A DNA stretch of 64,000 nt from Streptomyces cinerochromogenes (GTDB lineage Bacteria; Actinomycetota; Actinomycetes; Streptomycetales; Streptomycetaceae). This document shows positions 1-9,601 of the stretch, in pieces. Numbering within the stretch: position 1 is the first letter of the stretch; every line of letters begins with the position of its first letter. Position numbers and translations under genes: made by a program. The stretch spans positions 1-64,000 of the forward strand of contig NZ_BMRM01000002.1 of NCBI RefSeq assembly GCF_014648635.1, given 5' to 3'. The notes beneath the pieces were generated by a model, which had not been told where the DNA came from, did not search any database, and saw nothing but the letters and a program-made list of their open reading frames with translations.

Positions 1-432
1 GAGAGCGGAACGGTCGGAGGAATAGTCCGACCGTTCACAGCGTCCTCGCTGTGTTTTTCAAAGGAACCTCGACCATCGGATTGTTCCGACGGACGGGGTA
101 TCAACATATCTGGCGTTGACTTTTGGCACGCTGTTGAGTTCTCAAGGAACGGTCGCTTCCTTCGTACTCACCCTCTCGGGCTTTCCTCCGGGCGCTTCCC
201 TTCGGTCTTGCGTTTCCGACTCTATCAGATCTTTTCTCGATCCGATTTCCTCGGCGCTTTCCAGGTTCTCGCTCTCGCGTTTCCCTTTCCGGCGGTTCCG
301 ACTTTATCAGAAGTTCTCGGCCGGTCTGAACGGCCGCTCATTTCCGAGTAATCGGGGGTGCTTCTCAGGATGCCTTTCACGACTTCTTGAAGAAGCGATT
401 AGATTCTAACGACTGCCGGGGGACCATGTCCA
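1..432 (-). promoter_or_regulatory. rRNA operon promoter and 16S leader region (leftward)
   Basis: Read on the minus strand this is a Streptomyces rRNA leader. It contains the stretch GAGAACTCAACAGCGTGCC near 130-150, a TCCTTTGAAAA box near 55-65, and the AACGGTCGGACTATTCC/TCCGACCGTTC inverted repeat at the left edge that precedes 16S rRNA. The 16S gene itself would begin a few dozen bases left of base 1. Several promoter cores are visible. One has a -35 of TGGACA (complement of 427-432), an 18-bp spacer and a -10 of TAGAAT (403-408). Two near-identical elements, TCTGATAAAGTCGGAA (296-311) and TCTGATAGAGTCGGAA (214-229), each contain a TARAGT -10. This fits the known multi-promoter layout of Streptomyces rrn operons. 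The leader identity is recognised from memory; the exact start sites are inferred. Confidence 0.8.
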
Positions 433-541
433 ACTCCGGGCAACTGTTTGAATCTACCTCCCCACTCCCTCCGTGTCAACGGCTCTCGCGGGGCGGAGAG
501 GAGACTAGCAGCTCGCGGGCGTCCAGTGCACATCCGGCGGG

Positions 542-1549
542 TCAGGCGGCCGTGGGGACGGAGGCGCTGCGGTCCGTCGCTTCGAGATCACCCGTCTCGC
601 CCGCGCGTGCCGCGCGACCGCCCAGGACGTAGACGTACGTCAGGAAGGCCAGCTCGGCCGTGACCCCGATGCCGATGCGGGCCCAGGTGGGCAGGCCGGA
701 GGGGGTGACGAAGCCTTCGATGGCGCCGGAGACGAACAGGACCAGGGCGAGTCCGATCGCCATGCCGACGGCGGCCCGTCCCTCCTCCGCGAGTGCTGTG
801 CGCCGGCTGCGCGGGCCGGGGTCGATCAGCGTCCAGCCGAGGCGCAGACCGGTGCCTGCGGCGACGAAGACCGCGGTCAGCTCGAGCAGGCCGTGCGGGA
901 GCACCAGGCCGAGGAAGGTGTCCAGGCGGCCGGCCGAGGACATGAGGCCGAAGCCGACGCCCAGGTTGAGCATGTTCTGGAAGAGGATCCACAGGACAGG
1001 AAGCCCCAGGAAGACGCCCAGGACCAGGCACATCGCCGCCGCCTGGGCGTTGTTCGTCCACACCTGGGCGGCGAAGGCGGCTGCGGGATGGCTGGAGTAG
1101 TAGGTCTCGTACTCGCCGCCGGGGCGGGTCAGCTCGCGCAGCTGGCCGGGCGCCGCGATGGACGACTGCACCTCGGGGTGCGTGCCGATCCACCAGCCAA
1201 GGAGGACGGCGACGGCGGTGGAGACGAGTGCCGTGGGCACCCACCAGTGGCGGCTGCGATAGACGGCGGCTGGGAAGCCCTGGCTCAGGAAGCGGGTGAC
1301 GTCACGCCATGAGGCGCGGCGCGTGCCGGTGACGGCGCTACGCGCGCGTGCCACGAGCTGGCTGAGCCGTCCCGTCAGCTGCGGGTCCGGCGCGCTGGAC
1401 TGGACGAGGGACAGGTGGGTGGCGGTGCGCTGGTAGAGGGCGACGAGTTCGTCTGCCTCGGCACCGGTGAGCCTGCGCCGACGGCGGAGCAGCGCATCGA
1501 GCCGGTCCCATTCGGCTCGATGTACGGAGACGAAGACGTCCAGGTCCAT
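542..1549 (-). CDS. SpoIIM-like (DUF95) integral membrane protein
   Basis: This 335-aa protein has a soluble N-terminal helical region of about 100 residues, followed by about five hydrophobic segments (roughly residues 102-122, 172-207, 216-240, 260-283 and 290-311). The PHGLLEL motif near residue 220 is typical of the stage II sporulation protein M / DUF95 family. In Bacillus SpoIIM works in peptidoglycan remodelling during engulfment. In Streptomyces the homologue's job is not settled, and a membrane role alongside the divergent RDD protein is only inferred. The ATG start has an AGGAG-type ribosome site about 12 bases upstream. It is transcribed in the same direction as the rRNA operon to its left, from which it is separated by the rRNA promoters. 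Confidence 0.85.
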   Translation of the reverse strand: MDLDVFVSVHRAEWDRLDALLRRRRRLTGAEADELVALYQRTATHLSLVQSSAPDPQLTGRLSQLVARARSAVTGTRRASWRDVTRFLSQGFPAAVYRSRHWWVPTALVSTAVAVLLGWWIGTHPEVQSSIAAPGQLRELTRPGGEYETYYSSHPAAAFAAQVWTNNAQAAAMCLVLGVFLGLPVLWILFQNMLNLGVGFGLMSSAGRLDTFLGLVLPHGLLELTAVFVAAGTGLRLGWTLIDPGPRSRRTALAEEGRAAVGMAIGLALVLFVSGAIEGFVTPSGLPTWARIGIGVTAELAFLTYVYVLGGRAARAGETGDLEATDRSASVPTAA

Positions 1550-1701
1550 CGGGTCTGCCTGCTCCTCGGCTGCTCCTCCACGGCCGGTCGCGATCGCCGT
1601 GGATGCTCGTCAATGCTGTCAGCTTGTCGTACTGCGGCGCGATGCGCCCACAGCTTGGCAGACTTGCGGTTCAGGGGGCGGACCGAGGAAGGACGGCTGG
1701 C

Positions 1702-2718
1702 GTGAGTGAGCTGGTGACCGGCGAGGCGGTGGCGCTCGAACTGCGGCCCGCGAAGCTGCCGAGCAGGGCGCTGGCCGTGTTGCTCGACCTGGTGGTGGCG
1801 GTGGTCGCGTACATCGTCGTGATCTTGGTGCTGGTGGCGTCGACGGCCTCGCTGGACGAGGCCGCACAGGTGGCGCTGTCGATCGCAGCGTTCCTGCTCG
1901 TGTTGGTGGGCGGGCCGATAGCCGTCGAGACGCTCAGTCACGGGCGTTCGCTGGGGAAGCTGGTGTTCGGGCTGCGGGTGGTGCGGGACGACGGCGGGCC
2001 GATCCGCTTCCGGCACGCGCTGGTGCGAGGCGCGCTCGGGGTGGTCGAGATTGTGATGACGTTCGGAGTGGTGGCCTGTATCGCCTCGCTGGTCTCGGCG
2101 CGGGGTCGGCGGCTCGGGGACGTGTTCGCGGGCACGCTGGTCGTGCGCGAGCGGATACCGGCCGGGCGGACCGGATTCGTTCCGCCTCCGCCGCCCTGGC
2201 TCGCGGGGCGGTTCACCGAGCTGGACCTGTCTGCGGTCCCGGACGGGCTGTGGCTCGCCGTCCGGCAGTACCTGACCCGGATGCAGCAGCTCGATCCGCA
2301 GGTCGCGGCGGGGATGGCCCAGCGGCTGGCGGCTGATCTCGCGGGGCGCACGGGGGCTCCGGTGCCCCGGGATCTGCCCCCGGCCGCTTTTCTGGCGGCC
2401 GTGGTGCACGAGCGCCAGGCCCGCGACGCCCGGCAGGCCTTCGGTGACGGGAGGGTCGCGTCCGGTGGCTTCCCCCAGGCCGGGCCCGCCCTTCAGGCTC
2501 CGGCGTCGTACCAGCCTGCCGCCGCCTACCAGCCGTCGGCCTACCAGCCGTCGGCCTTCCGGCCTCCCCTGGGTTCCGTTCAGCCGGCCCCAGTCCCCGG
2601 CCCGCCCCTGGGCCGGGCGCCGCAGCCGCAGGCGCAGGCGCCTCTTCCTACCTCGTCCGCGCCGGGTGACGCGTCGCGGGTCGAGCGGCCGGCCACGGGG
2701 TTCGCGCCGCCGGCGTAG
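1702..2718 (+). CDS. RDD family membrane protein
   Basis: The GTG at 1702 is preferred over the upstream in-frame ATG at 1603 because GAGGAAGG lies just before it and the upstream 33 codons overlap the divergent promoter region and lack family character. The 338-aa product has an RDD domain at about residues 10-150 with three hydrophobic segments. It includes the family's Arg-Asp pattern (ALAVLLDLVVA) and a GRSLGKLVFGLRVV motif after the second segment. The C-terminal third is a Pro/Gln/Ala-rich tail with repeated YQPSAYQPSAF units, probably disordered. RDD proteins are often proposed to be transporters, but the substrate is unknown. Divergent pairing with the SpoIIM-like gene is common in actinobacteria. 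Confidence 0.8.
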   Translation: MSELVTGEAVALELRPAKLPSRALAVLLDLVVAVVAYIVVILVLVASTASLDEAAQVALSIAAFLLVLVGGPIAVETLSHGRSLGKLVFGLRVVRDDGGPIRFRHALVRGALGVVEIVMTFGVVACIASLVSARGRRLGDVFAGTLVVRERIPAGRTGFVPPPPPWLAGRFTELDLSAVPDGLWLAVRQYLTRMQQLDPQVAAGMAQRLAADLAGRTGAPVPRDLPPAAFLAAVVHERQARDARQAFGDGRVASGGFPQAGPALQAPASYQPAAAYQPSAYQPSAFRPPLGSVQPAPVPGPPLGRAPQPQAQAPLPTSSAPGDASRVERPATGFAPPA

Positions 2719-2863
2719 CGCGGGGCGGGGCCGGGCGGGGCCGCCGCCGCGTAGCCAGTGGTGTGGGCGGTGCCGGTGGTGCCGTTGGGGTCGGAGATGC
2801 CTGGGTGCCCACCGCAGCAGGGGGCCGACCACGGCAGGGCCGGGCGTGTCGGGAGCGACCGGC

Positions 2864-3478
2864 TCACTCGAACCGTGACGGCGGTGACTCCAGGTCCTCC
2901 AGCTCGATCCCGGGCGCGGCCAGGACGACGTCTCCGGCGATGTGGACGGTGTGCTGCTCGCCTGTGTCCAGGGCCGTGACCTGGTATTCGTCCACGGCCA
3001 AGGGGCCGTTGTCAGTGGCGTGTGCTTCGCTGTTCACCAGAGCCCAGGACTGGTCCACGGTGCGGGGGGCGAGGACGGGGTCGGTGAAGGCCACGAGGCG
3101 TACGCGGGTCGCGGCGGACGAGGGGGTGAGGCGCAGGAGACGGGCGGTGGCGACGAGGAACGCGGGGGACGTGCCGGTGAAGGCGTGGGCGCGCACATTG
3201 CCTTCGGCGGCATGAGCGCCGGTGGGGTCGGTGCGGACCCAGGTGACGCCGTCGAGGGCGGCACCGCGCACCTGCCAGTCGCCCGCGTGGAGTTCGAGGC
3301 GGATGGGACGGCCCAGGTCGTCCAGGGCGAGGTCGACCGAGCCACGGTGATCGCCGGCGGGGCCGGTCAGCCGGGAGACATAGCGCCAGCCGGACGGGCC
3401 GGGGGCGCACTGGAAGTGTTCTTCTCCGAGGGGGGTGTGATCGTGCGGATCATGGAGCGAATAGCGGCCGCGGGGCAT
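2864..3478 (-). CDS. conserved protein of unknown function
   Basis: The family is not recognised. The ATG at 3478 gives a 204-aa soluble protein without a signal peptide or membrane segment. An in-frame ATG at 3535 would add 19 Arg/Pro/Ser-rich residues and is less likely. The protein alternates short hydrophobic strands with charged turns (for example DLALDDLGRPIRLELHAGDW and a late TALDTGEQHTVHIAGDVV), which suggests a beta-rich fold. Codon use is typical of the window. It lies downstream of ahcY in the same direction, but a strong hairpin at 3539-3573 separates them, so it is probably transcribed separately. I assign no function. Confidence 0.6.
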   Translation of the reverse strand: MPRGRYSLHDPHDHTPLGEEHFQCAPGPSGWRYVSRLTGPAGDHRGSVDLALDDLGRPIRLELHAGDWQVRGAALDGVTWVRTDPTGAHAAEGNVRAHAFTGTSPAFLVATARLLRLTPSSAATRVRLVAFTDPVLAPRTVDQSWALVNSEAHATDNGPLAVDEYQVTALDTGEQHTVHIAGDVVLAAPGIELEDLESPPSRFE

Positions 3479-3538
3479 GGGGGTCCTGGGTCGTGACGGG
3501 CTGGTCCGGCCGGAAGCCCTAGGTCGGGGGGCCAAAGG

Positions 3539-3573
3539 GGCAGGCCCCCGGCACGGGGGTGCGGGGGCCTGCC
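3539..3573 (-). terminator. hairpin terminator downstream of ahcY
   Basis: GGCAGGCCCCCG (3539-3550) pairs perfectly with CGGGGGCCTGCC (3562-3573) across an 11-base loop. It lies about 80 bases past the ahcY stop. No long T-run follows, which is usual for high-GC actinobacteria. Confidence 0.65.
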
Positions 3574-3650
3574 TCGAAGGGCCTGCTGCCAGGGGAGGCG
3601 TCGGTGCACCGGCGCGCTCCCCCGGCAGGCGGGGCTAGGGGATCACCGGC

Positions 3651-5303
<1,653 letters not shown>

Positions 5304-5563
5304 CTACACCGGACGGCCCGCTGCGCCCCAGTCCGTCCGGGCATTCAGCGGGGTCGTATTTCAGGCGGTTCGGGGGGCGGGTGCGGGGCGCGGCGGTGGG
5401 GCGGACACCGTGGAGTCGGTGCCGACGGACCGGGCTGAACAGGGACTTCTGCCTCTTCGAGGAGGCGGTGGGGTGGTGCAGGGTGCAGGGGACCGGGGGT
5501 TCCGGTTGCGCTCGCGGGGTGTCCGGGACGACACCCCGGGCGGTGAAACGTGAGGAGAGCGAC

Positions 5564-5808
5564 GTGACCAGTCCGGCATGGCCGCCCGCAACGAGTGGCC
5601 CCGATGACGAGCGGCGGCCGTGCGGCTGCTGGCGGTGACCGACTGCCCGACGGGCATCGCGCGCACCCGTACGGCGGCGGAGAAGCTCGCGCAGGCCGCC
5701 GCGAGCCGGGGCATCGGGATGGAGCGGAGCCCCGGCCGGAACCCTGGGTGGTCGCTCCTCAGCAGTCTGTCCGAGGTCGGCCGCCGTACGGGACGTCGGC
5801 GTCAGTGA
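5564..5808 (+). pseudogene. remnant of a fructose-PTS EIIB domain
   Basis: From GTG 5620 the plus strand encodes VRLLAVTDCPTGIART followed by an Ala/Glu-rich helix for about 31 residues. This closely matches the start of the fructose-specific PTS EIIB domain, including the phosphocysteine loop CPTGIA. The usual CPTGIAHT has its His replaced by Arg. After about 30 residues similarity stops and the frame ends at 5808, whereas an EIIB domain needs about 100 residues. A plausible original start is GTG 5564, preceded by a GAGGAG ribosome site, but it lies in a different frame, so a frameshift near 5600-5620 would be needed to join them. It sits head-to-head between two leftward genes. I read it as a decayed, truncated gene; a real short peptide cannot be excluded. 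Confidence 0.5.
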
Positions 5809-6782
5809 CCGGCGGCGTGGGGGGTCGGGCCGCCCGGGGTGGCCTTCGGGTCGGGGCCCTTGGCGGCCTCGGCCTCGCTGTAGATGTCCGGCTCCAGGTA
5901 GATGACGCGAGCGATGGGGACGGAGGCGCGGATGCGGGCCTCGGCGGCGTCGATGGCCTTCGCGACCTCGGTGGCCGTGTCGTCGTGCTGGACAGCGATC
6001 TTGGCGGCGACCAGCAGTTCCTCGGGGCCGAGGTGCAGCGTGCGCATGTGGATGACGCGGGTGACGGTGTCGCCGTCGACGATCGCGGCCTCGATCTTCT
6101 TGACGTCCTCGACACCGGCGGCCTCGCCGAGCAGCAGCGACTTGGTCTCGGCGGCGAGGACCAGGGCGATCAGGACGAGCAGGACACCGATGCAGAGGGT
6201 GCCGATGCCGTCCCAGACGCCGTCGCCGGTGAGCAGGGAGAGGCCGACGCCGCCGAGGGCGAGGACCAGACCGATGAGCGCGCCGAAGTCCTCCAGGAGG
6301 ACGACGGGCAGCTCGGGGGCCTTGGCGCGGCGGATGAACTCCTTCCAGGAGAGCTTGCCGCGCAGTTCGTTGGACTCCTTGATGGCCGTGCGGAAGGAGA
6401 AGCCCTCGGCGATGATCGCGAAGAGGAGGACGCCGACCGGCCAGTACCAGTGCTTCAGATCGTGCGGGTGGCGGACCTTCTCGTAGCCCTCGTAGATGGC
6501 GAACATGCCGCCGATGGAGAAGAGGACGATCGAGACGAGGAAGGCGTAGATGAACCGCTCGCGGCCGTAGCCGAAGGGGTGCTGCGGGGTTGCCTGGCGC
6601 TGCGCCTTCTTGCCGCCGACGAGCAGCAGGAACTGGTTGCCGGAGTCGGCGAGCGAGTGGACGCCTTCGGCGAGCATCGAGGAGGAGCCGCTGAACGCGA
6701 ACGCCACGAACTTCGATGCCGCGATCGCGAGGTTGGCGCCGAGTGCCGCCACGATCGCCCTGGTACCGCCTGACGCGCTCAT
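5802..6782 (-). CDS. cation diffusion facilitator family metal transporter
   Basis: This 326-aa inner-membrane protein of the CDF family exports divalent metals (Zn, Fe, Co or Mn type) in exchange for protons. About six transmembrane segments lie in residues 10-230. The first carries the signature SSSMLAEGVHSLADSGNQ, with the HxxxD metal site. A GERFIYA-like segment follows, and the C-terminal cytoplasmic domain (about 235-310) has the usual ferredoxin-like pattern with MRTLHLGPEELLVAAKI. Metal specificity cannot be read from the sequence. It is downstream of manA (143-base gap) in the same direction. The 3' end overlaps the EIIB remnant on the other strand by 7 bases. Confidence 0.93.
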   Translation of the reverse strand: MSASGGTRAIVAALGANLAIAASKFVAFAFSGSSSMLAEGVHSLADSGNQFLLLVGGKKAQRQATPQHPFGYGRERFIYAFLVSIVLFSIGGMFAIYEGYEKVRHPHDLKHWYWPVGVLLFAIIAEGFSFRTAIKESNELRGKLSWKEFIRRAKAPELPVVLLEDFGALIGLVLALGGVGLSLLTGDGVWDGIGTLCIGVLLVLIALVLAAETKSLLLGEAAGVEDVKKIEAAIVDGDTVTRVIHMRTLHLGPEELLVAAKIAVQHDDTATEVAKAIDAAEARIRASVPIARVIYLEPDIYSEAEAAKGPDPKATPGGPTPHAAGH

Positions 6783-6924
6783 GTGTCCGCGTTGTCCCTT
6801 CGCCTCTGTCGGCCTGGTCCTGATCCGTACGTCCAGGCGTGTGCCCGGCTTTGCCCGGCCTTTGCCGGTGGGCCATTCTTGCAGCCCGGCCGGGCCTCGC
6901 CGTCTCAGGTATCCACAACCCCGG

Positions 6925-8076
6925 TCATACGATCACAGTGGCGCGGAAGACCGTGCCCGCGCCCGAGATCTCCGCCTTCTCGCCGGCCGGGACGAAGACC
7001 GACCGGCCGGGTCCCAGCTCGTGCTCGCCGGCCCGGACGGTGCCGGCCGTGCAGAGCAGGATCTGCGGGGTGTCCCGGGTGAGGTCGTGGGCGCCGCCGC
7101 CCTCGGGGAGGACGTACCGGGAGAGCCGGAACTCGTCGATCGGCGTCTCGTAGACCTCCTCGCCCTCCGGGGAGGCCTCGGGGCGCAGCACGCCCGGGTC
7201 GCTCGGTTCGAACCGCACGATGCGCAGGAGTTCGGGGACGTCGACGTGCTTCGGGGTCAGGCCGCAGCGCAGGACGTTGTCGGAGTTGGCCATGATCTCG
7301 ACGCCGAGGCCGTTGAGGTAGGCGTGCGGGATGCCGGCGCCGAGGAACAGGGCCTCGCCGGGCTGCAGGCGGACGTGGTTGAGCAGCATGGCCGCGATGA
7401 CGCCGGGGTCGCCGGGGTAGTGGTGGGCGATGTCGGCGTAGGGGGCGTAGGCGCCGCCGAGGCGGGTGCAGGCGGCGGTGGCCTCGGCGACCGTGTGGGC
7501 CATCTCCTCCCGGTCGGCGGTGAGGATCGCCGTGAGGACCTCGCGCAGGGCCGCGTCCTCGGGGCGGGCGTGCAGCAGGTCGACGTAGGGCTTGAGGGAG
7601 TCCACGCCGAGTCCGTCGAGCAGGTCGGCGGCCTGGACGGGGTCGCGGAAGCCGCACAGGCCGTCGAACTCGGTGAGCGCGCAGATCAGCTCGGGCTTGT
7701 GGTTGGCGTCCTTGTAGTTGCGGTGCGGGGCGTCGAGCGGGATGCCGCGCCGTTCCTCGTCGGCGTACCCCTGTCTGGCCTGCTCCAGGTCGGGGTGGAC
7801 CTGGAGGGACAGGGGGGCGCCGGCGGCGAGGATCTTGAGCAGGAACGGCAGGCGGGGGCCGAACCTGGCGACCGCGTGGGAGCCCAGCTCGCGCTCCGGG
7901 TCGGCCTCGATGACCTCGACCAGGGTTCCGCGCGCGGTGCGTGACGGGGCGCCGGGGTGGGCGCCCATCCACATCTCCGCCTGGGGTTCGCCGGTCGGCT
8001 CCACGCCGAGGAGGTGCGGGATGGCGGTGGGAGAACCCCAGGCGTAGGGGCGGACGGTGTTGTCGAGGCGGTCCAT
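6925..8076 (-). CDS. manA: mannose-6-phosphate isomerase, class I
   Basis: This cytosolic zinc enzyme interconverts fructose-6-phosphate and mannose-6-phosphate, the first step toward GDP-mannose. The 383-aa type I fold starts with MDRLDNTVRPYAWGS. It carries the LSLQVHPD zinc-site strand and the active-site block LGAGIPHAYLNG followed by IMANSDNVLRCGLTPK. The reading frame stays open far upstream to 9363 only because GC-rich antisense codons lack stops; the ATG at 8076 is the natural start. With phosphomannomutase (9602-10966) and ManC (23293-24375) the window holds the full route to GDP-mannose, likely for protein O-mannosylation or glycolipids. Confidence 0.95.
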   Translation of the reverse strand: MDRLDNTVRPYAWGSPTAIPHLLGVEPTGEPQAEMWMGAHPGAPSRTARGTLVEVIEADPERELGSHAVARFGPRLPFLLKILAAGAPLSLQVHPDLEQARQGYADEERRGIPLDAPHRNYKDANHKPELICALTEFDGLCGFRDPVQAADLLDGLGVDSLKPYVDLLHARPEDAALREVLTAILTADREEMAHTVAEATAACTRLGGAYAPYADIAHHYPGDPGVIAAMLLNHVRLQPGEALFLGAGIPHAYLNGLGVEIMANSDNVLRCGLTPKHVDVPELLRIVRFEPSDPGVLRPEASPEGEEVYETPIDEFRLSRYVLPEGGGAHDLTRDTPQILLCTAGTVRAGEHELGPGRSVFVPAGEKAEISGAGTVFRATVIV

Positions 8077-8177
8077 GTGTCTTCTCTGTCTCCGTACGTA
8101 CGCTGCGCGGCCGGCGCCGGCGGCTGGGCCTCTCGGGGCACCGGTGGCGGGCCCGGGTGGTCCGGCCCGGAGCAAGA

Positions 8178-9305
8178 TCAGGCCCCGGAAGCGAGCGCCA
8201 GGTAAACGGCGGCGAAATCCGTGACGGCGATCAGTTCCGCGAGGGTCTCCAGTTCGCCGCCCTCCTCCGGTTCGAGTTCGCTGACGGGCGTGTCGTGACT
8301 GAGGGCGACGTCCCGGGCGGCGGGGGCGGCGGTGAGGCCGCTGAGCGGGCGGTCGCGGAGCAGCACCACGCGCGCGTGCAGTGCGGGCGGCTCCTCCACG
8401 CGGTCGCGGAAGAAGTCGTCCGGGTCGGCGCTGGCGGCGAGCGGGCCGGCCAGCAGGGCGCTGTGCGCGGCGAGCGCCTCGGGCAGTTCGGCGACCAGGG
8501 CGGGGCGGCCGGCGAGTTCGGCGAGGGCGGCGGCGAAGCGGCGGCCGGCCGGTCCGGCCGAGGTGCCCTCCGTCCACACCATGGGGAGCGCGTCGGCGAG
8601 TTCGGCGGCGAGGGTCTTCGCCGGGTTGCTGTAGGTGGCGATGGCGGGGCCGCAGCGCTCGGCGACGTGGTCCAGGCGGTCGGCGGTCTTCTCCAGGGCG
8701 TCCGGCGGGGCGGTGATCAGGCCGATCCGGTCCAGGAGCGCGAGCAGTGGCGTCAGCAGCGCCCAGAAGACGCCCGGGGAGGACGCGGCGAGCGGTTCCT
8801 CCTGGTCGTAGGGGGCCGTCGCCATCGGTACGAACAGGCCGTGGGCGCCGGCGACCGCCTCGGCGAGGGGGGTGCGCGGCGGGGCCACGGCGGCGACCGT
8901 GCAGCCGCGTCGGTAGGCCTGGTCGGCGAGGAGGGACAGGCTCGGTTCGGAGCCGTCCGGGGTGGCGATCAGCAGCAGGTCCACGGAACCGGCCCAGCCC
9001 GGAAGCTCCCAGCGTAGGGCGCCCGCGGCCGGGGCGACGCCGCTGGGGGCGAGCCGCACGACGGGGCTGCCGGGGCCGGCCAGGGTGCCGAGGAGGTCGG
9101 CGGTGTGGGTGGCGGCGGCGCCGGGGCCCGCGATGAGGACCGCGCGGGGGCGGCCGTCCGGCTTCAGGGTGCCGATGCCGGCCTCGGCGGCGTGCCGGAC
9201 GGCGGTGCGGACCCGGGCGCCGGCCTCCGCCGCGCCGCGCAGCAGACCTCGGCGGTCGGCCTCGGCGAGGCCCTCCGGGGTGTCGAGCAGCGATTCGTCC
9301 AGCAT
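8178..9305 (-). CDS. SIS-domain sugar-phosphate isomerase-like protein
   Basis: This 375-aa cytosolic protein contains a SIS fold. A first half with a glycine-rich AVLIAGPGAAATHTADLL segment (about residues 52-72) is followed by a VDLLLIATPDGSEPSLSLLADQAYRRG stretch typical of SIS proteins. The C-terminal half resembles the bifunctional phosphoglucose/phosphomannose isomerase C-terminal domain. It lies between the Trm112-like gene and manA in an apparent mannose operon (54-base gap upstream, about 100 bases downstream). This supports a phosphosugar role, but the substrate is not established. It is shorter in obvious catalytic signature than PGI enzymes, so activity is uncertain. Confidence 0.75.
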   Translation of the reverse strand: MLDESLLDTPEGLAEADRRGLLRGAAEAGARVRTAVRHAAEAGIGTLKPDGRPRAVLIAGPGAAATHTADLLGTLAGPGSPVVRLAPSGVAPAAGALRWELPGWAGSVDLLLIATPDGSEPSLSLLADQAYRRGCTVAAVAPPRTPLAEAVAGAHGLFVPMATAPYDQEEPLAASSPGVFWALLTPLLALLDRIGLITAPPDALEKTADRLDHVAERCGPAIATYSNPAKTLAAELADALPMVWTEGTSAGPAGRRFAAALAELAGRPALVAELPEALAAHSALLAGPLAASADPDDFFRDRVEEPPALHARVVLLRDRPLSGLTAAPAARDVALSHDTPVSELEPEEGGELETLAELIAVTDFAAVYLALASGA

Positions 9306-9359
9306 GGGCGGCAGCCTCCGGTCGCCGGGGATCCTGGGGTGCTACGAGGTGGGGCCCCG

Positions 9360-9530
9360 TCACTCGGGGCGGCGGGCCTCGTCCACGAGCAGGACGGGGA
9401 TGCCGTCACGGATCGGGTAGACGAGGCCGCAGTCCTGGTCCGTGCAGATCAGCTCGGTGTCCTGCTCCCTCAGGGCGGCGTGGCAGGCCGGGCAGGCGAG
9501 GATCTCCAGGAAGCCGGCTTCGAGCGCCAT
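9360..9530 (-). CDS. Trm112 family small zinc-ribbon-like protein
   Basis: This 56-aa protein opens MALEAGFLEILACPACHAAL, carries a second cysteine pair (CTDQDCG) and ends with LVYPIRDGIPVLLVDEAR. This is the Trm112/DUF343 fold, with the CPxC...CxxxxC arrangement and the terminal YPIRDGIPVLL motif. Eukaryotic Trm112 activates methyltransferases; bacterial partners are mostly unknown. It sits between phosphomannomutase and the SIS gene with short gaps, so it is probably co-transcribed. The ATG at 9530 is chosen because the family always begins close to the first Cys pair. Confidence 0.9.
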   Translation of the reverse strand: MALEAGFLEILACPACHAALREQDTELICTDQDCGLVYPIRDGIPVLLVDEARRPE

Positions 9531-9601
9531 GGGGTGTCCCTTCGGAGGGCGGTGGTGTCTTTGCGGATGCCTGGTCAGGTTACCGCTGATGGGCAGGCCG
9601 C

